In this document: in pieces, positions 1-9,477 of the stretch
Position numbering within the stretch: the stretch's first letter is position 1
How the letters are laid out: every line of letters starts with the position of its first letter
Assembly (NCBI GenBank): GCA_941918925.1
Contig: OW799234.1
Coordinates: 59,376,968-59,440,967, forward strand
Length of the DNA: 64,000 nucleotides
Direction of reading: 5' to 3'
Source of the DNA: Phyto melanocephala
Taxonomy: Eukaryota; Arthropoda; Insecta; Diptera; Rhinophoridae
The notes under the pieces: model-generated
Told to the model about the DNA's origin: nothing
The model's input: only the letters and a program-made list of their open reading frames with translations
Databases searched by the model: none
Translations under genes and position numbers: made by a program

Positions 1-194
1 CAATTTCCAACAAAAAATAGTCCAACAGTTCTTAATCCAAGCGCTGATGGATGTCAGAGTAAAATATGATAAGTGATAGTTTTGACAATTATAATACAAA
101 CAAGTATGAGTGCTATATTCGGCCATGCCGAATCTTATATACCCTTCACAACGTGTAGTCACGCAATAACAATAGTTTGTATCACCATTCATCC

Positions 195-211
195 CATACA
201 TACATACATAT
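195..211. repeat. CATA microsatellite
   Basis: A short run of CATA units inside the family-A repeat. Similar CATA/TATG runs recur near 13303, 34040, 35212 and 41090. Confidence 0.8.
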
Positions 212-267
212 AAAAAACATACATATATAAAAACATCCCATTGTAAAATTATAAATTTACGTATGTG

Positions 268-500
268 TGTTAAAAAAAATATAAAAAAGTTAAAAAAAAA
301 ATAAATAAATTTAAAAAAAGTAAATAAATTTAAAAAAAATAAAACAAAAATGTTAAAAAAAAAATAAAAATATAAATAATAAATATAAAATATTAATACA
401 AAAAAAAATTAAAAAAAAATTAAAAAAATTAATAAAAATTAAAATTGAAAAAAATAATAAAAATATAAATCATATATAAAGTAAAAAATAAAATAAATTT
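268..500. repeat. A-rich low-complexity tract
   Basis: This stretch is almost entirely A and T with long A runs, in the middle of the family-A copy. A matching tract lies at about 53820-53965 in copy 2. Confidence 0.85.
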
Positions 501-1139
501 TTTGTTGTGCTCTGCTGGGGTTCGATGACACGTTTACTCTTATCAGTATACCAGTATGTATGTATGTAGTATGTATGTTGTTTTTTTGTGTTACAAAAAA
601 AACGAGGTGGCCGTGGATTGTTGCTCATATCAATACCGATCTACTCCCGAATATTTCTGATATTTTAATACCTCAACGGCGATGTCGGGTGGCTTCAAAA
701 AATTGATTTCAACGTACACACGGACAGACGGACAGGTGGACAGACTGACAGAGCTTAATCAACTCCCCTATTCATAAGCTTTCAGAAAATATATACTTTA
801 TGGGCTCGGAAATGACATTGTAGAAATTTCACACGGAATGATAAACCTATATATAACCTTGTGCACCACAGGTGAAGGGTATAACAATTTATTTATTTTA
901 ATTAAAATTTTCCTCTCCTCAAACGTGTAAGCTGCATGCACGATTAATTAAATCTTCTGAATTTTGAAGACAATTTACATTTGCCTTAAGCAAAATTATT
1001 CTTCTATCAAACAATTATTTTATTGAAACAATAAAACGTGCTTTATGGCAAATAGCTCCCCCCGAGTGCACGTTACCTTAATAAAGTGTCGAGGACTTGC
1101 TATTTATGCTAGTGCAGGGTATAAAGGTATTACCAACAC

Positions 1140-1460
1140 TTCTGTTTAGGGCATAGGAAAATTAGGACTGCATCGCACTCTGATAGCGAATAGTTCGAAT
1201 GTGGACATAGATAGTGACATAAGTATCTTTACTGATGTGGCATAGGATAATCCCGGACGTCAAACTCAAAGAGGTAAGGAAGACTCAAATGCCGATGGAG
1301 CGTGCCGATGGCGAAGGTGGTCGAGGAGCTGCATCGCACATTTATTATGGATATATTCATGCTTAATAAGGGCATAAATAGTGACATCAGACATCATCTT
1401 TACTAGTAGAATTTTAGATACCTGGACCTCGTACTTAAAGAGATTAGGCAGACTAAGAAT
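1140..1460. repeat. Degenerate tandem duplication, unit about 165-169 bp
   Basis: Two diverged copies share CTGCATCGCAC (1168 and 1330), ATAGTGACAT (1209 and 1378) and a GACnTCnnACTnAAAGAG block (about 1256 and 1425). The offsets are 162-169 bp. No coding capacity or known family is evident. Confidence 0.5.
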
Positions 1461-1462
1461 CA

Positions 1463-3880
1463 TAAGGAATGCACACATATATACACATAAATAAATTCTT
1501 TTAAGGTTTATTTCAAGAGTGATGATTATCGTTTGCAATAAAAAGAATCCCAGTTTATTTAAAGAAAATAAATCAACAGTTGTTTATAAACGATATACAT
1601 AAATGTAACACTTTTAAAAAAATATCGAAAACGATCTAAAATATTTGCCATCAATAGTTTTACATCTTTGTTTCAATTTTAATTTATCGGACGGTCCAAG
1701 ATAAATTGTTTTTTTTTATTGTTTCAACATTTTGGTTAAAAGTACTTAAATTTTCTTAAATATTTTAATACAATTTTTTTAAGTTTTGTATTTTTACAAA
1801 TGATTCAATCGTTCAGTATTGTTAAACTAGAGATAAATTTTAATCTTGCTCTTCTCCCATTGACCTTGTAGCAGTAGTATTTCTTCAAGTTAATCGCATC
1901 ATCGAGGCAGTTCCTTTTAAATACATTTTTAATTTAATTTTCTTTTAAATTAAAAACATAGTAAATGAAATCAGTGAAATTAATCAATGTTCTGTTTTTT
2001 GTGTTGCATTTTTGTACATTCTTGTAAAGAATAAAAATTCTATAGAAAATTAACTTTACCACACAATGTGTCCAATAATGATTAAATACTCTCTCCTCCT
2101 CACAGCAATTGCCAATTTATGCTACTTTTAGTATGTTTTAAACTTAAGGAGTTTATTTGCAATTACAACGAGAATTAAGAGATGGATGATGGCGATATTG
2201 TCGTTGTTGTGAATAAACAATAAATTGAATAGATGTATTATTTTTTGTTATTGCTGTTGTTGTGTTGCTGCTGATGCTGTTGGACGGCGACAAGGACAAC
2301 ATAAAAAATTCATTAAAAGTAATAAACTAATTCCATTCGATCCTATTAAAAATCATTTTCAAATTAAGGATATTTGCATATATACACACACACACACATA
2401 CATTCATACACAATCGTCTATACAATTGATAAACTTTAACTTTAGCTGTACTTAAGTAAAGAATTGTGTTTGGGTATACGTAAAAATTACATTAAGGACA
2501 ACAAGAAAACAAGCAACCAAAAAAGAAGAAAAAAAAAATTGGAGCTCTTTAAAGCGTTTTAATAAAGAAATAAACACATACACATACAAATTAATTTGTA
2601 TTCTTAGTATTCTCAGTTTAAATGAGTACAAGGTAGACGATATTAGTTTCAGGGGCAGAAAAGCCGGAGTAGTTGCAGATTAAACACAACAACACAACGA
2701 TATTCTTAGAACGACAAAATTAAGGACATAATTGGAATACACATACTTATACAATACCCGGCCACTTGTATTTTTTTTTTTTTGTTGGTTGTTTACTTTA
2801 ATTCGTACTTATTTTGCGAGAAATGTTAAAAGAACATTTTGTTTGTGGCTGCCTCAAACAATAAAGAAAGCTAAATCCTGGCTGAACATGTACATGTTTG
2901 GGATAAAAGCTTTTTTATTTAAACAAAAAATAAAACAAAAAATTAAACACACTTCCATTTTAATGCGGTTGGACAAAAAATTAAAATATAAAAAACACAA
3001 CGAATATAAACAAGACTTGCCAACATTCATCAATCAGTTGCAGACTAATTACATAATCCTCTCTTGATTATGCTGCTTCCTTTTCGATTTGTGCCCTCAC
3101 TAATGACAATATGCTTGTTCGTTCGTTCATTTATTGCCTTCTTTGTAGGATGGTTGTTGGTTGGTTAGTTGTTTGGTTGGACCAATGTGTCAACGAAACA
3201 AAGGATATGATAAATTAAATTTTATTCAAATTTACTTTAAATTTAAGGTAATGAATTTATAATGAGATTTTAACAGCCTCTAATTAAATTCAAATCATAT
3301 TTCATTGAATTTAGTTTTTTTCCTAAAGGTTTCATTAGGGCTTAGTTTGGTAAGATATTACGAATAGTTTTAGAAAGTTTTTTATAAATAAAAGTTGGAT
3401 TTAATTTAAAATTTTCGGTAATATTTTAAATAGTTCGATTAAGAGATTAAGTTTTATTTAAAAAATATATTCATATTTATATATGTAAATACCTTTATGT
3501 TTTAAAATGCCAAATAATCCGGTTTTAGATAATCTATTTTGAAAGGTTCCTTATTGATAGCGGGTAGTATTGGGTCTGCTCTGTCCAAAAACACTGTCAC
3601 AGTAACGTAATAGTAATAATAGTAGCATGAAGTATCATACAATTATCATATTATGATTGCAAATACAATAATCTTTCCCAAAGCAAATTATTGTTTTCTG
3701 CTGTTTGTTATATTGGTTATACTTACCTATGTATATCAACATAATTCTTTTATTGATAATTTTTTATATATTTTTTTATTTCTTAAATATTATAATTTTT
3801 TTTTTACTTTTTTCACGTGTCAAACTTTAAAAATAATAAAATTCATTCAGCAAGAATAAGAACATTTGAAAACATTATAT
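1463..3880. other. AT-rich noncoding stretch
   Basis: I see no gene here. There is a CA microsatellite at about 2387-2400, several poly-T runs and a CTG/TTG-rich patch near 2240-2290. The open frames at 2225-2455 and 2732-3067 are short, low-complexity and unconvincing. Confidence 0.6.
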
Positions 3881-4892
3881 ATATCCGTCTGTCCGTGTGT
3901 ATGTTGAAATCAACTTTTTGAAGCCACCCAACATCGCCGAGACCCGTGTAAGGTATAAAAATGTCAGAAATATTTGGGAGCATACTGGTATTAGAAATCA
4001 GCATAATCGTCTCATAACTTATGACAATATACAATATGAGCAAATAAACAGGACTGTCTCTGTTTTTTCGATTATTTTTGTCAAATAATTAATATTTTAT
4101 AATTAATATAATTTATGTACACGGTGGTTACTATTTATGGATTTATTATACATTTGGTGATATTCATGAACATTGTTTGATAAATTGGTCGCTAATCGCC
4201 AAAGTTATAGGCAAAAATTATAAAAAAATATATATTTTTTTATATAAACCAAATTTTTTCCAATTTTGAATACGCTTAAGATACCAAATTATGAAATGTA
4301 ATTTTGGAAATTATTTCTAAGAAAAACTAACAAATCGGTTTAAAAACAACTGAGATATAAGCACTAGCATACAACTGTTTTGTTGTTTTCCTAAAATTTA
4401 CAAGCTAAAATCGATATTTTTCAGTTTCTATACAACCAAGGGAGCCAATATAGGGAGCAAATGAAAGGAAAAAAATCCAAGATGGCGTGCTAGATTAAAA
4501 GGCGAATATATGAATCAAATATAGTAGTTATGGCTTTGTCGCCTTTAAACCCCACAATATTGGTATCACATAAAAGGGCTTGACCAGTAGTCAAGAAGTA
4601 AACTATTAAAAAGATGTAAAATCCAAGTTGGCGTCTGAAACAAAATGGCGACGAATTTTTTTAACCCGAACAATATGGATATTAAATGAAAGGGTTTCAC
4701 TAATAGAATACAGTTAACTATGTTAAAATTCAAAACCAAAGATGGCGTCGGAAATAATAAAGTAAATGGCGTATTACACGAAATCTTAAATTTCGACTTA
4801 GCTACGATGTGGCGTTTATTCCTATGTGCATGAAGGTGAAGGGTATTATAAGATAAGGCACGACCGTATATAGCGCTCTTAATTGCTTTATT
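3881..4892. repeat. Family-B dispersed repeat, copy 1
   Basis: It begins with the CCGTCTGTCCGTGTGTATG block shared with family A. It continues with CCAAGATGGCG and TCCAAGTTGGCGTC blocks spaced through 4480-4760, and ends in GTGAAGGGTATTATAAGAT and a decayed form of the TTCGGCACGGCCGAA end. Related copies lie at about 18905-20632 and 26940-28290. The short frames at 3843-4088 are read-throughs of this repeat. Copy 1 lacks the mariner present in copy 2 and so acts as an empty site. Confidence 0.65.
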
Positions 4893-5710
4893 TTTTTGAT
4901 TACACCTATTTTAGCATCGATCTACCCTTATTGAAAACCCTTTTATACTAAAGTAGATTTAATGGCATTAAACAACAATTTAAGTTCTAAAGTTAAAGTT
5001 CTTTTAAATGATAAACAAATGTTAACCCATATATTCATAATCAATTTTTAAGTTTATCAGAAGAGTTTTATAAAACAAATTTTGTTCCAAAAACCTTTAA
5101 TAAACTTTTAAATTGTTTATAACTAAAGTAAAATTTTAAATAATAAATGTACCTAGAAGAAATTAATGGCATAACTTTGATAATTTCTCTTTTTTTCCAA
5201 AACTTTTTGTAAAGATTTCTAAAATTTATTTTAAACTAATTTCGAAAAAGGTACATACACGAACATATATTGAATTTAAAATTCACTCATCGAAATCCGT
5301 ATATGTAACTATTTCACTTAAAAACTAATTCATGTAAAAGTCTTAAGTATTTTAATATGCAAAAAACGATTAATGGCAAAACCATTAAGCATCTAGCGTT
5401 TAAAAAAAACAACTAGTGACACCAAAGACCTTCTAAAATATATTTTCAGTACATTAAGGATTAATATTGTATTAATATATTTAAAAATAATTTTAATAAA
5501 TTTGAAGTTAATTTCATTGATGTAACCTAACCTCCTTCATAAATGTGTTGGGATGATTAACATAATAGTGTTAAGGTACATATATGATCTAAAAAACCAA
5601 CTCTGATTGACGTCTTTGAAGACAACATTCGCTACGTTATTACTGATAATATATCAGCATACATTGCTGTAAAAATGTATCAAAAAATTGATTGGACTGA
5701 TTGGAATTCA
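4893..5710. other. AT-rich noncoding stretch
   Basis: No gene or recognisable element is seen in this stretch. Confidence 0.6.
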
Positions 5711-5765
5711 CCTGAGTCAGCCGAGTGGTCATATGACGGACTTCAGATTCAAGTAAATATAGCAA
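5711..5765 (+). pseudogene. tRNA-Leu-like 5' half (possible tRNA-derived fragment)
   Basis: GTCAGCCGAGTGGTC resembles the D-arm and A-box of leucine tRNAs, and GACTTCAGATTC resembles an anticodon arm. No T-arm (GGTTCGA-type B-box) follows and the anticodon stem does not pair cleanly, so this is not a functional tRNA. It may be a relic or a chance match. Confidence 0.25.
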
Positions 5766-5878
5766 ATAACGCCATGCCAAGTAACATAATTTATTTTTTT
5801 TATTTGTAACAGTTGTCGAGTATCGTTAAAGACCAGGTCAGACTATAATACAAGTCGTAAGATTTCAATTAGATTTTG

Positions 5879-5915
5879 GGCTCAGCGAATAAAGGCCTAA
5901 CGAACTAGCGCCTAA
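5879..5915. repeat. MULE left terminal inverted repeat
   Basis: It begins GGCTCAGCGAATAAAGGCC and is the exact reverse complement of 8825-8861. Subterminal motif copies continue inward to about 6150. Confidence 0.92.
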
Positions 5916-6330
5916 AAAAAAATGAAATAATGCCTAAAAATTGCAACAAAAAATTATAAAGGAATAAGTCGGTTGTTCATTATGAAAGACATTCGTCTAA
6001 TATTTTAGGCATTCCTTCATTAAAATTGTTAGGTGATTTTTCATAATGAAAGAAAGCCTAACAAGCAAAAATGAAAAAACGCCTAATTAGATATTTATTC
6101 ATTTTTGATTGTTAGGCTTTCTTTCATTAATGTTAGGCGATTTTTCATTTTGCTAAAAGTGTGATTTTTATTACTATTATGCGTGAATTCATTGAAAACT
6201 AACAGTTGTATTTACGGTTAGACAAATGTTTTTGCAATTTGTTATCAATTGTCGTCATTCGTTAAACTTCTATCACTACGAGCAAGTCATTCACAAGTGT
6301 TGGACATTAAAAATTATATTATAATTAAAA

Positions 6331-8511
6331 ATGGATTACGAAATTATTTCTGGCAAGAGGATTAATTCAAAATTACTTTATGTAATATCAGAAAAACAGT
6401 TGTATAAATTTAAAACATTAATAAGAAATAAAAAGTATTATGTATGTTTAAATAAAAAATGCAAGGCAAAGGATGAATTAGTGAATGACGTGTGTCAAAA
6501 AGCAAAAAAAATCATTGAACATAATTATGGTGAATCGGAAAACCTGGCAAATGAATTAAAGTGTGTAAATAAAATTAAAAGTGAATGTTTGAATTCGTCC
6601 TCAGTTTTAAGTGATATGAATGCGCTAAGTACAATCAAAAAAAGTTTCTACGATGTTTGTGCAAGGTGAGACTATATTTATTTAGTTTGATAATATCTAA
6701 ATTTAATTAAATACGATATTATTGCAGCAACCCCGAGGAATCTAAACAATTAGATTTTCACAGGATGCAAAGAGGTTTACAATTATTAGTAGCAAAAACA
6801 TTTGTGAAATCTCCGACATGTGCGCAAGAGGTAGTGGAGGCATTTCAGTTGGAATCCATTTATACGAACTTTGGTTTAACGAAGCATGGAGATCCGAAAC
6901 ATCAATTTTTTATTGCTTGCATCCAAGGGAATAACGGCTCATTTTGCATATTTGCTTCAAAGAAAATTATGCTACAAATTGAAGAAAATATTCTTCCTAT
7001 GAATAGGACATATATAGTAGATGGAACATTTTCAGTTGTTCCAAATGGCTGTTTCAAGCAGCTTTTAATAATTCATATTAAATACTTCGGAAAGGTATAA
7101 AATAAAATATAAATTGTAGACATTTTACATTACAAATAAAATTCTATTGTTATTTGTATTCTTTTTTTTCAGATCTTTCCATTATTTTTTATACTTATGG
7201 ATAAGAAATCGCAAAAAAACTATGAAGATATATTTTCATACATTAATAAAAATGTATTTAAATTAAGCGCCAAAAGTTTTTTAACTGATTTCGAAGTCGG
7301 TCTTCAAATGGCAATAAGAAAAAAACTCGCCTATGGTGAAATCTATGGTTGTTGGTTTCATTATTGCCAAGCAATAAGAAGAAATATTTCGTATAAGTGG
7401 AAACAATTGGCATCTTCAATAAGAAACAATCAAAATGCCTCTACGATATACCATAAAGTCCTTGCTCTACCCCTGTTACCAGCTACACAAACAAATGCGG
7501 TTTTTGGGAACATAAAAGAAGAATTGATGAATACAAATATGCAAGAATTATTTACACCATTCATGATTTATTATGAAAAGCAATGGTTACGAAAGGTAAG
7601 TTCCCTTTTACAAAATGTTAAAATAATGGTATTAATTTTCCCTTTTACAAAATGCATACACTATCTTGTAAACATTCTGTAAAAGGGAAAATTATTAGTT
7701 TTTAAAATTATAAAAGCAATTGATTTTCCCTTTTACAAAATGCATACACTATCTTGTAAACATTCTGTAAAAGGGAAAATTATTAGTTTTTAAAATTATA
7801 AAAGCAATTGATTTTCCCTTTTACAAAATGCATACACTATCTTGTAAACATTCTGTAAAAGGGAAAATTATTAGTTTTTAAAATTATAAAAATAATTGAT
7901 TTTTAATTTGTTATTGTTTGTTTTTTTTTTTTAAGGTGACACCCGAAATATTTTCGGTTTTCTTAAAAAGAACACGGACTACATCAGCTGTCGAGGCTTA
8001 TAACGGCGTTATTGGCCGCATCATTCAAAAAAATGGAAATTTTTTCAAATTTGTTAAAGCTCTTATTGATGAAGAGTTTAATAAGAGTAGAGATTTTGAG
8101 CTTCTTATATGCAGTGGTGGATCTTATGGCACTTCAAAAAAAAAGAAGACCGTCTATAAGCAAAAATCAAGTTACATTGAAGAAGCCAGTCATAAACTCT
8201 TGGAGGGAAAAATTACTCCCAAAGAATTTATGCAAAGAATGGTTTTCGGAAAAAGTAAAATTTGTGTTGACCTAGAACCAGATGAGGACATATTTGAAAC
8301 AAATGGGCATAACAGTGATAACGAGGACGATAATGATAGCGAAGATGAAAATGATGATGACGACGATACTGTTGATCCAAACATACCAAGTCATTATTTT
8401 GGCGAAACTGATACTGCGATGTGCATAGTGTGTTTGCTTTCAAAGCCAAATATATTACTTTTGCCATGTCGGCATTTAAAAATTTGCTTGAACTGCTGTA
8501 ATGAACTATAA
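6331..8511 (+). CDS. MULE transposase with C-terminal RING finger (truncated by in-frame stop)
   Basis: Four exons are inferred: 6331-6665, 6728-7094, 7173-7595 and 7936-8511. All introns have GT..AG ends and join in frame, giving 566 residues. Residues 1-65 look like a degenerate FLYWCH zinc finger (CxxxxC, then H-N-Y in place of HxH). The MULE DDE core is visible: D210 in YIVDGTF, D273 in LTDFEVGL, a CWFHYCQA C/H motif near 290, and E395 in SAVEAYNG. An acidic D/E-rich tract follows (about 490-525). A C3HC4 RING begins at C538 (CIVC, then PCRHLKICLNC) but TAA at 8509-8511 cuts it. The same frame continues for 25 codons to 8589 and supplies the missing CPLC pair. AATAAA is at 8613. The family predicts cut-and-paste transposition; a ubiquitin-ligase role for the RING is inference. 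The ATG follows AAAA and is the first in the frame. Confidence 0.85.
7596..7935 (+). repeat. MULE intron 3 with three 88-bp tandem hairpin units
   Basis: CCCTTTTACAAAATGC recurs at 7640, 7728 and 7816, exactly 88 bp apart. Within each unit the left arm TTTTCCCTTTTACAAAATG is the reverse complement of the right arm CATTCTGTAAAAGGGAAAA with one mismatch, giving a 19-bp stem. The start of the intron (from about 7601) carries an extra half arm, TTCCCTTTTACAAAATG. The intron is 340 bp; the other two are 62 and 78 bp. Confidence 0.85.
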
Positions 8512-8824
8512 GCTAACGCAGGTGAAAATTTTTTCAAATGTCCGCTATGTAGAGCTATAGTTGTTGAAAATTTAACTGCATTTATATAACTTATAGTTAA
8601 ATATAATTTAAAAATAAATTTTTTCCTCTCAAAATATATTTTCAGCATTTTAATTCCATTTTTTAGGTTTTCTTTCATTAGGTGTTAATTCATAATGAAA
8701 GAAACCCTAACAATTTAGACTTTCGTTCATTTTTATAATTAGACTTTCCTTCATTTTTAAAGTTAGACGTTCTTTCACTTCCTTCTTAGGCGTTCTTGTT
8801 TAGACATTGTTTCATTTTGAAAAA

Positions 8825-8861
8825 TTAGGCGCTAGTTCGTTAGGCCTTTATTCGCTGAGCC
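8825..8861. repeat. MULE right terminal inverted repeat
   Basis: It ends CTTTATTCGCTGAGCC and is the exact reverse complement of 5879-5915. Subterminal motif copies extend inward from about 8665. Confidence 0.92.
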
Positions 8862-9477
8862 TAGATTTTGTAGAAGCAAAATGTGATGAAATTCGCTACA
8901 CACTCAAGAAAAAGAGAGCAAAAGTATGATGTAAGTGTTTTTGCATTTAAACTATTAGTGTGAAGTAGAATCAAAGTAGAATGATTTAGAAATATAAACC
9001 AACTAACAACACAACATATTATAATAGCGAGTGCAAAATTATAAAAAATATCTACTTTTTAATTAAATAAAGTGTTTTGCGTTTTTTACAAAGGTAAAAT
9101 TTTAGTTTTATTTAATTTTATTGTATTCCTCTTTTGTTTTCGAATGTTTTTGATGAATAAAACAATTTATGGTGTTTGTAGTTTTACAAAAACTACAGAA
9201 ACAAACTAACCATTTTCTTCTTCTCTATGTAGCACAATCAAAAATTAATACATATTGTTTTTGTAATTGTTGTAGAATTGCTAGCACTCCTTTAATGTGT
9301 TTGCGATTTAAAAAATTAAAAAATACGGTCCGCCTGTCAAATTTTCATCCGTATCCGTACATGAGAGAAGTTTTATTCTACTGATTGCAATTTGGTTTTA
9401 CACTATTCTACTTTGTTCATTCTACACCGATTTTTGACATGTCGTACGATTTGTATTATAGTCTAAACTGGCCTTAA

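Larger units (their letters stand above)
98..886 (-). repeat. Family-A dispersed repeat, copy 1 (INE-1/DINE-like)
   Basis: One end carries a near-palindrome (TTCGGCCATGCCGAA) beside ACAAGTATGAGTGC and TATACCCTTCAC. The other end carries a GACAGACGGACAG block, ATATATACTTTATGGGCTCGG, CACACGGAATGA and a terminal GTGAAGGGTATAA. The same order is seen at 53641-54366, and in reverse at 46628-47220. The interior holds an A-rich tract (about 268-500). I see no coding potential. The layout recalls INE-1/DINE-1-type nonautonomous elements of flies from memory; the class is not proven. Strand is arbitrary. Confidence 0.7.
5879..8861 (+). mobile_element. Complete Mutator-like element (MULE), 2983 bp
   Basis: Perfect 37-bp terminal inverted repeats (5879-5915 and 8825-8861) bound a four-exon transposase gene. 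Flanking TAGATTTTG at 5870-5878 and 8862-8870 is a perfect 9-bp target duplication, the hallmark length for Mutator elements. Inside the repeats both ends carry iterated CTAA/TTAGGC-plus-TTTCATT motifs. The identical duplication and ends suggest fairly recent insertion, although the encoded protein carries one in-frame stop. The element sits inside a Harbinger-like MITE. Confidence 0.9.
5830..9474. mobile_element. PIF/Harbinger-like MITE interrupted by a MULE
   Basis: The left end (5830 on, AGACCAGGTCAGACTATAAT) and the inverted right end (to 9474, AGGCCAGTTTAGACTATAAT on the other strand) form imperfect terminal inverted repeats of about 30 bp. Both are flanked by TAA (5827-5829 and 9475-9477), a 3-bp target duplication typical of PIF/Harbinger elements. 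Removing the MULE and one copy of its 9-bp duplication leaves about 650 bp with no transposase. A second element with similar ends (AGGCCATGTCAGATA) and a TAA duplication lies at 60713-61017. The superfamily rests on ends and duplication only. Confidence 0.65.

Noticed and set aside
1266..1538. 90-residue minus-strand open frame
   Set aside because: It crosses the diverged tandem duplication, is of low complexity and shows no motif or splice context.
2225..2455. Cys-rich start (CYCCCCVAAD) of a 76-residue frame
   Set aside because: The Cys run is produced by a TTGTTG/CTGCTG-type simple sequence, and the rest encodes a CA microsatellite.
8190..8467. Serine-rich and other minus-strand frames opposite MULE exon 4
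   Set aside because: They are the antisense of the acidic GAT/GAC-rich linker; the sense strand carries the recognisable RING.
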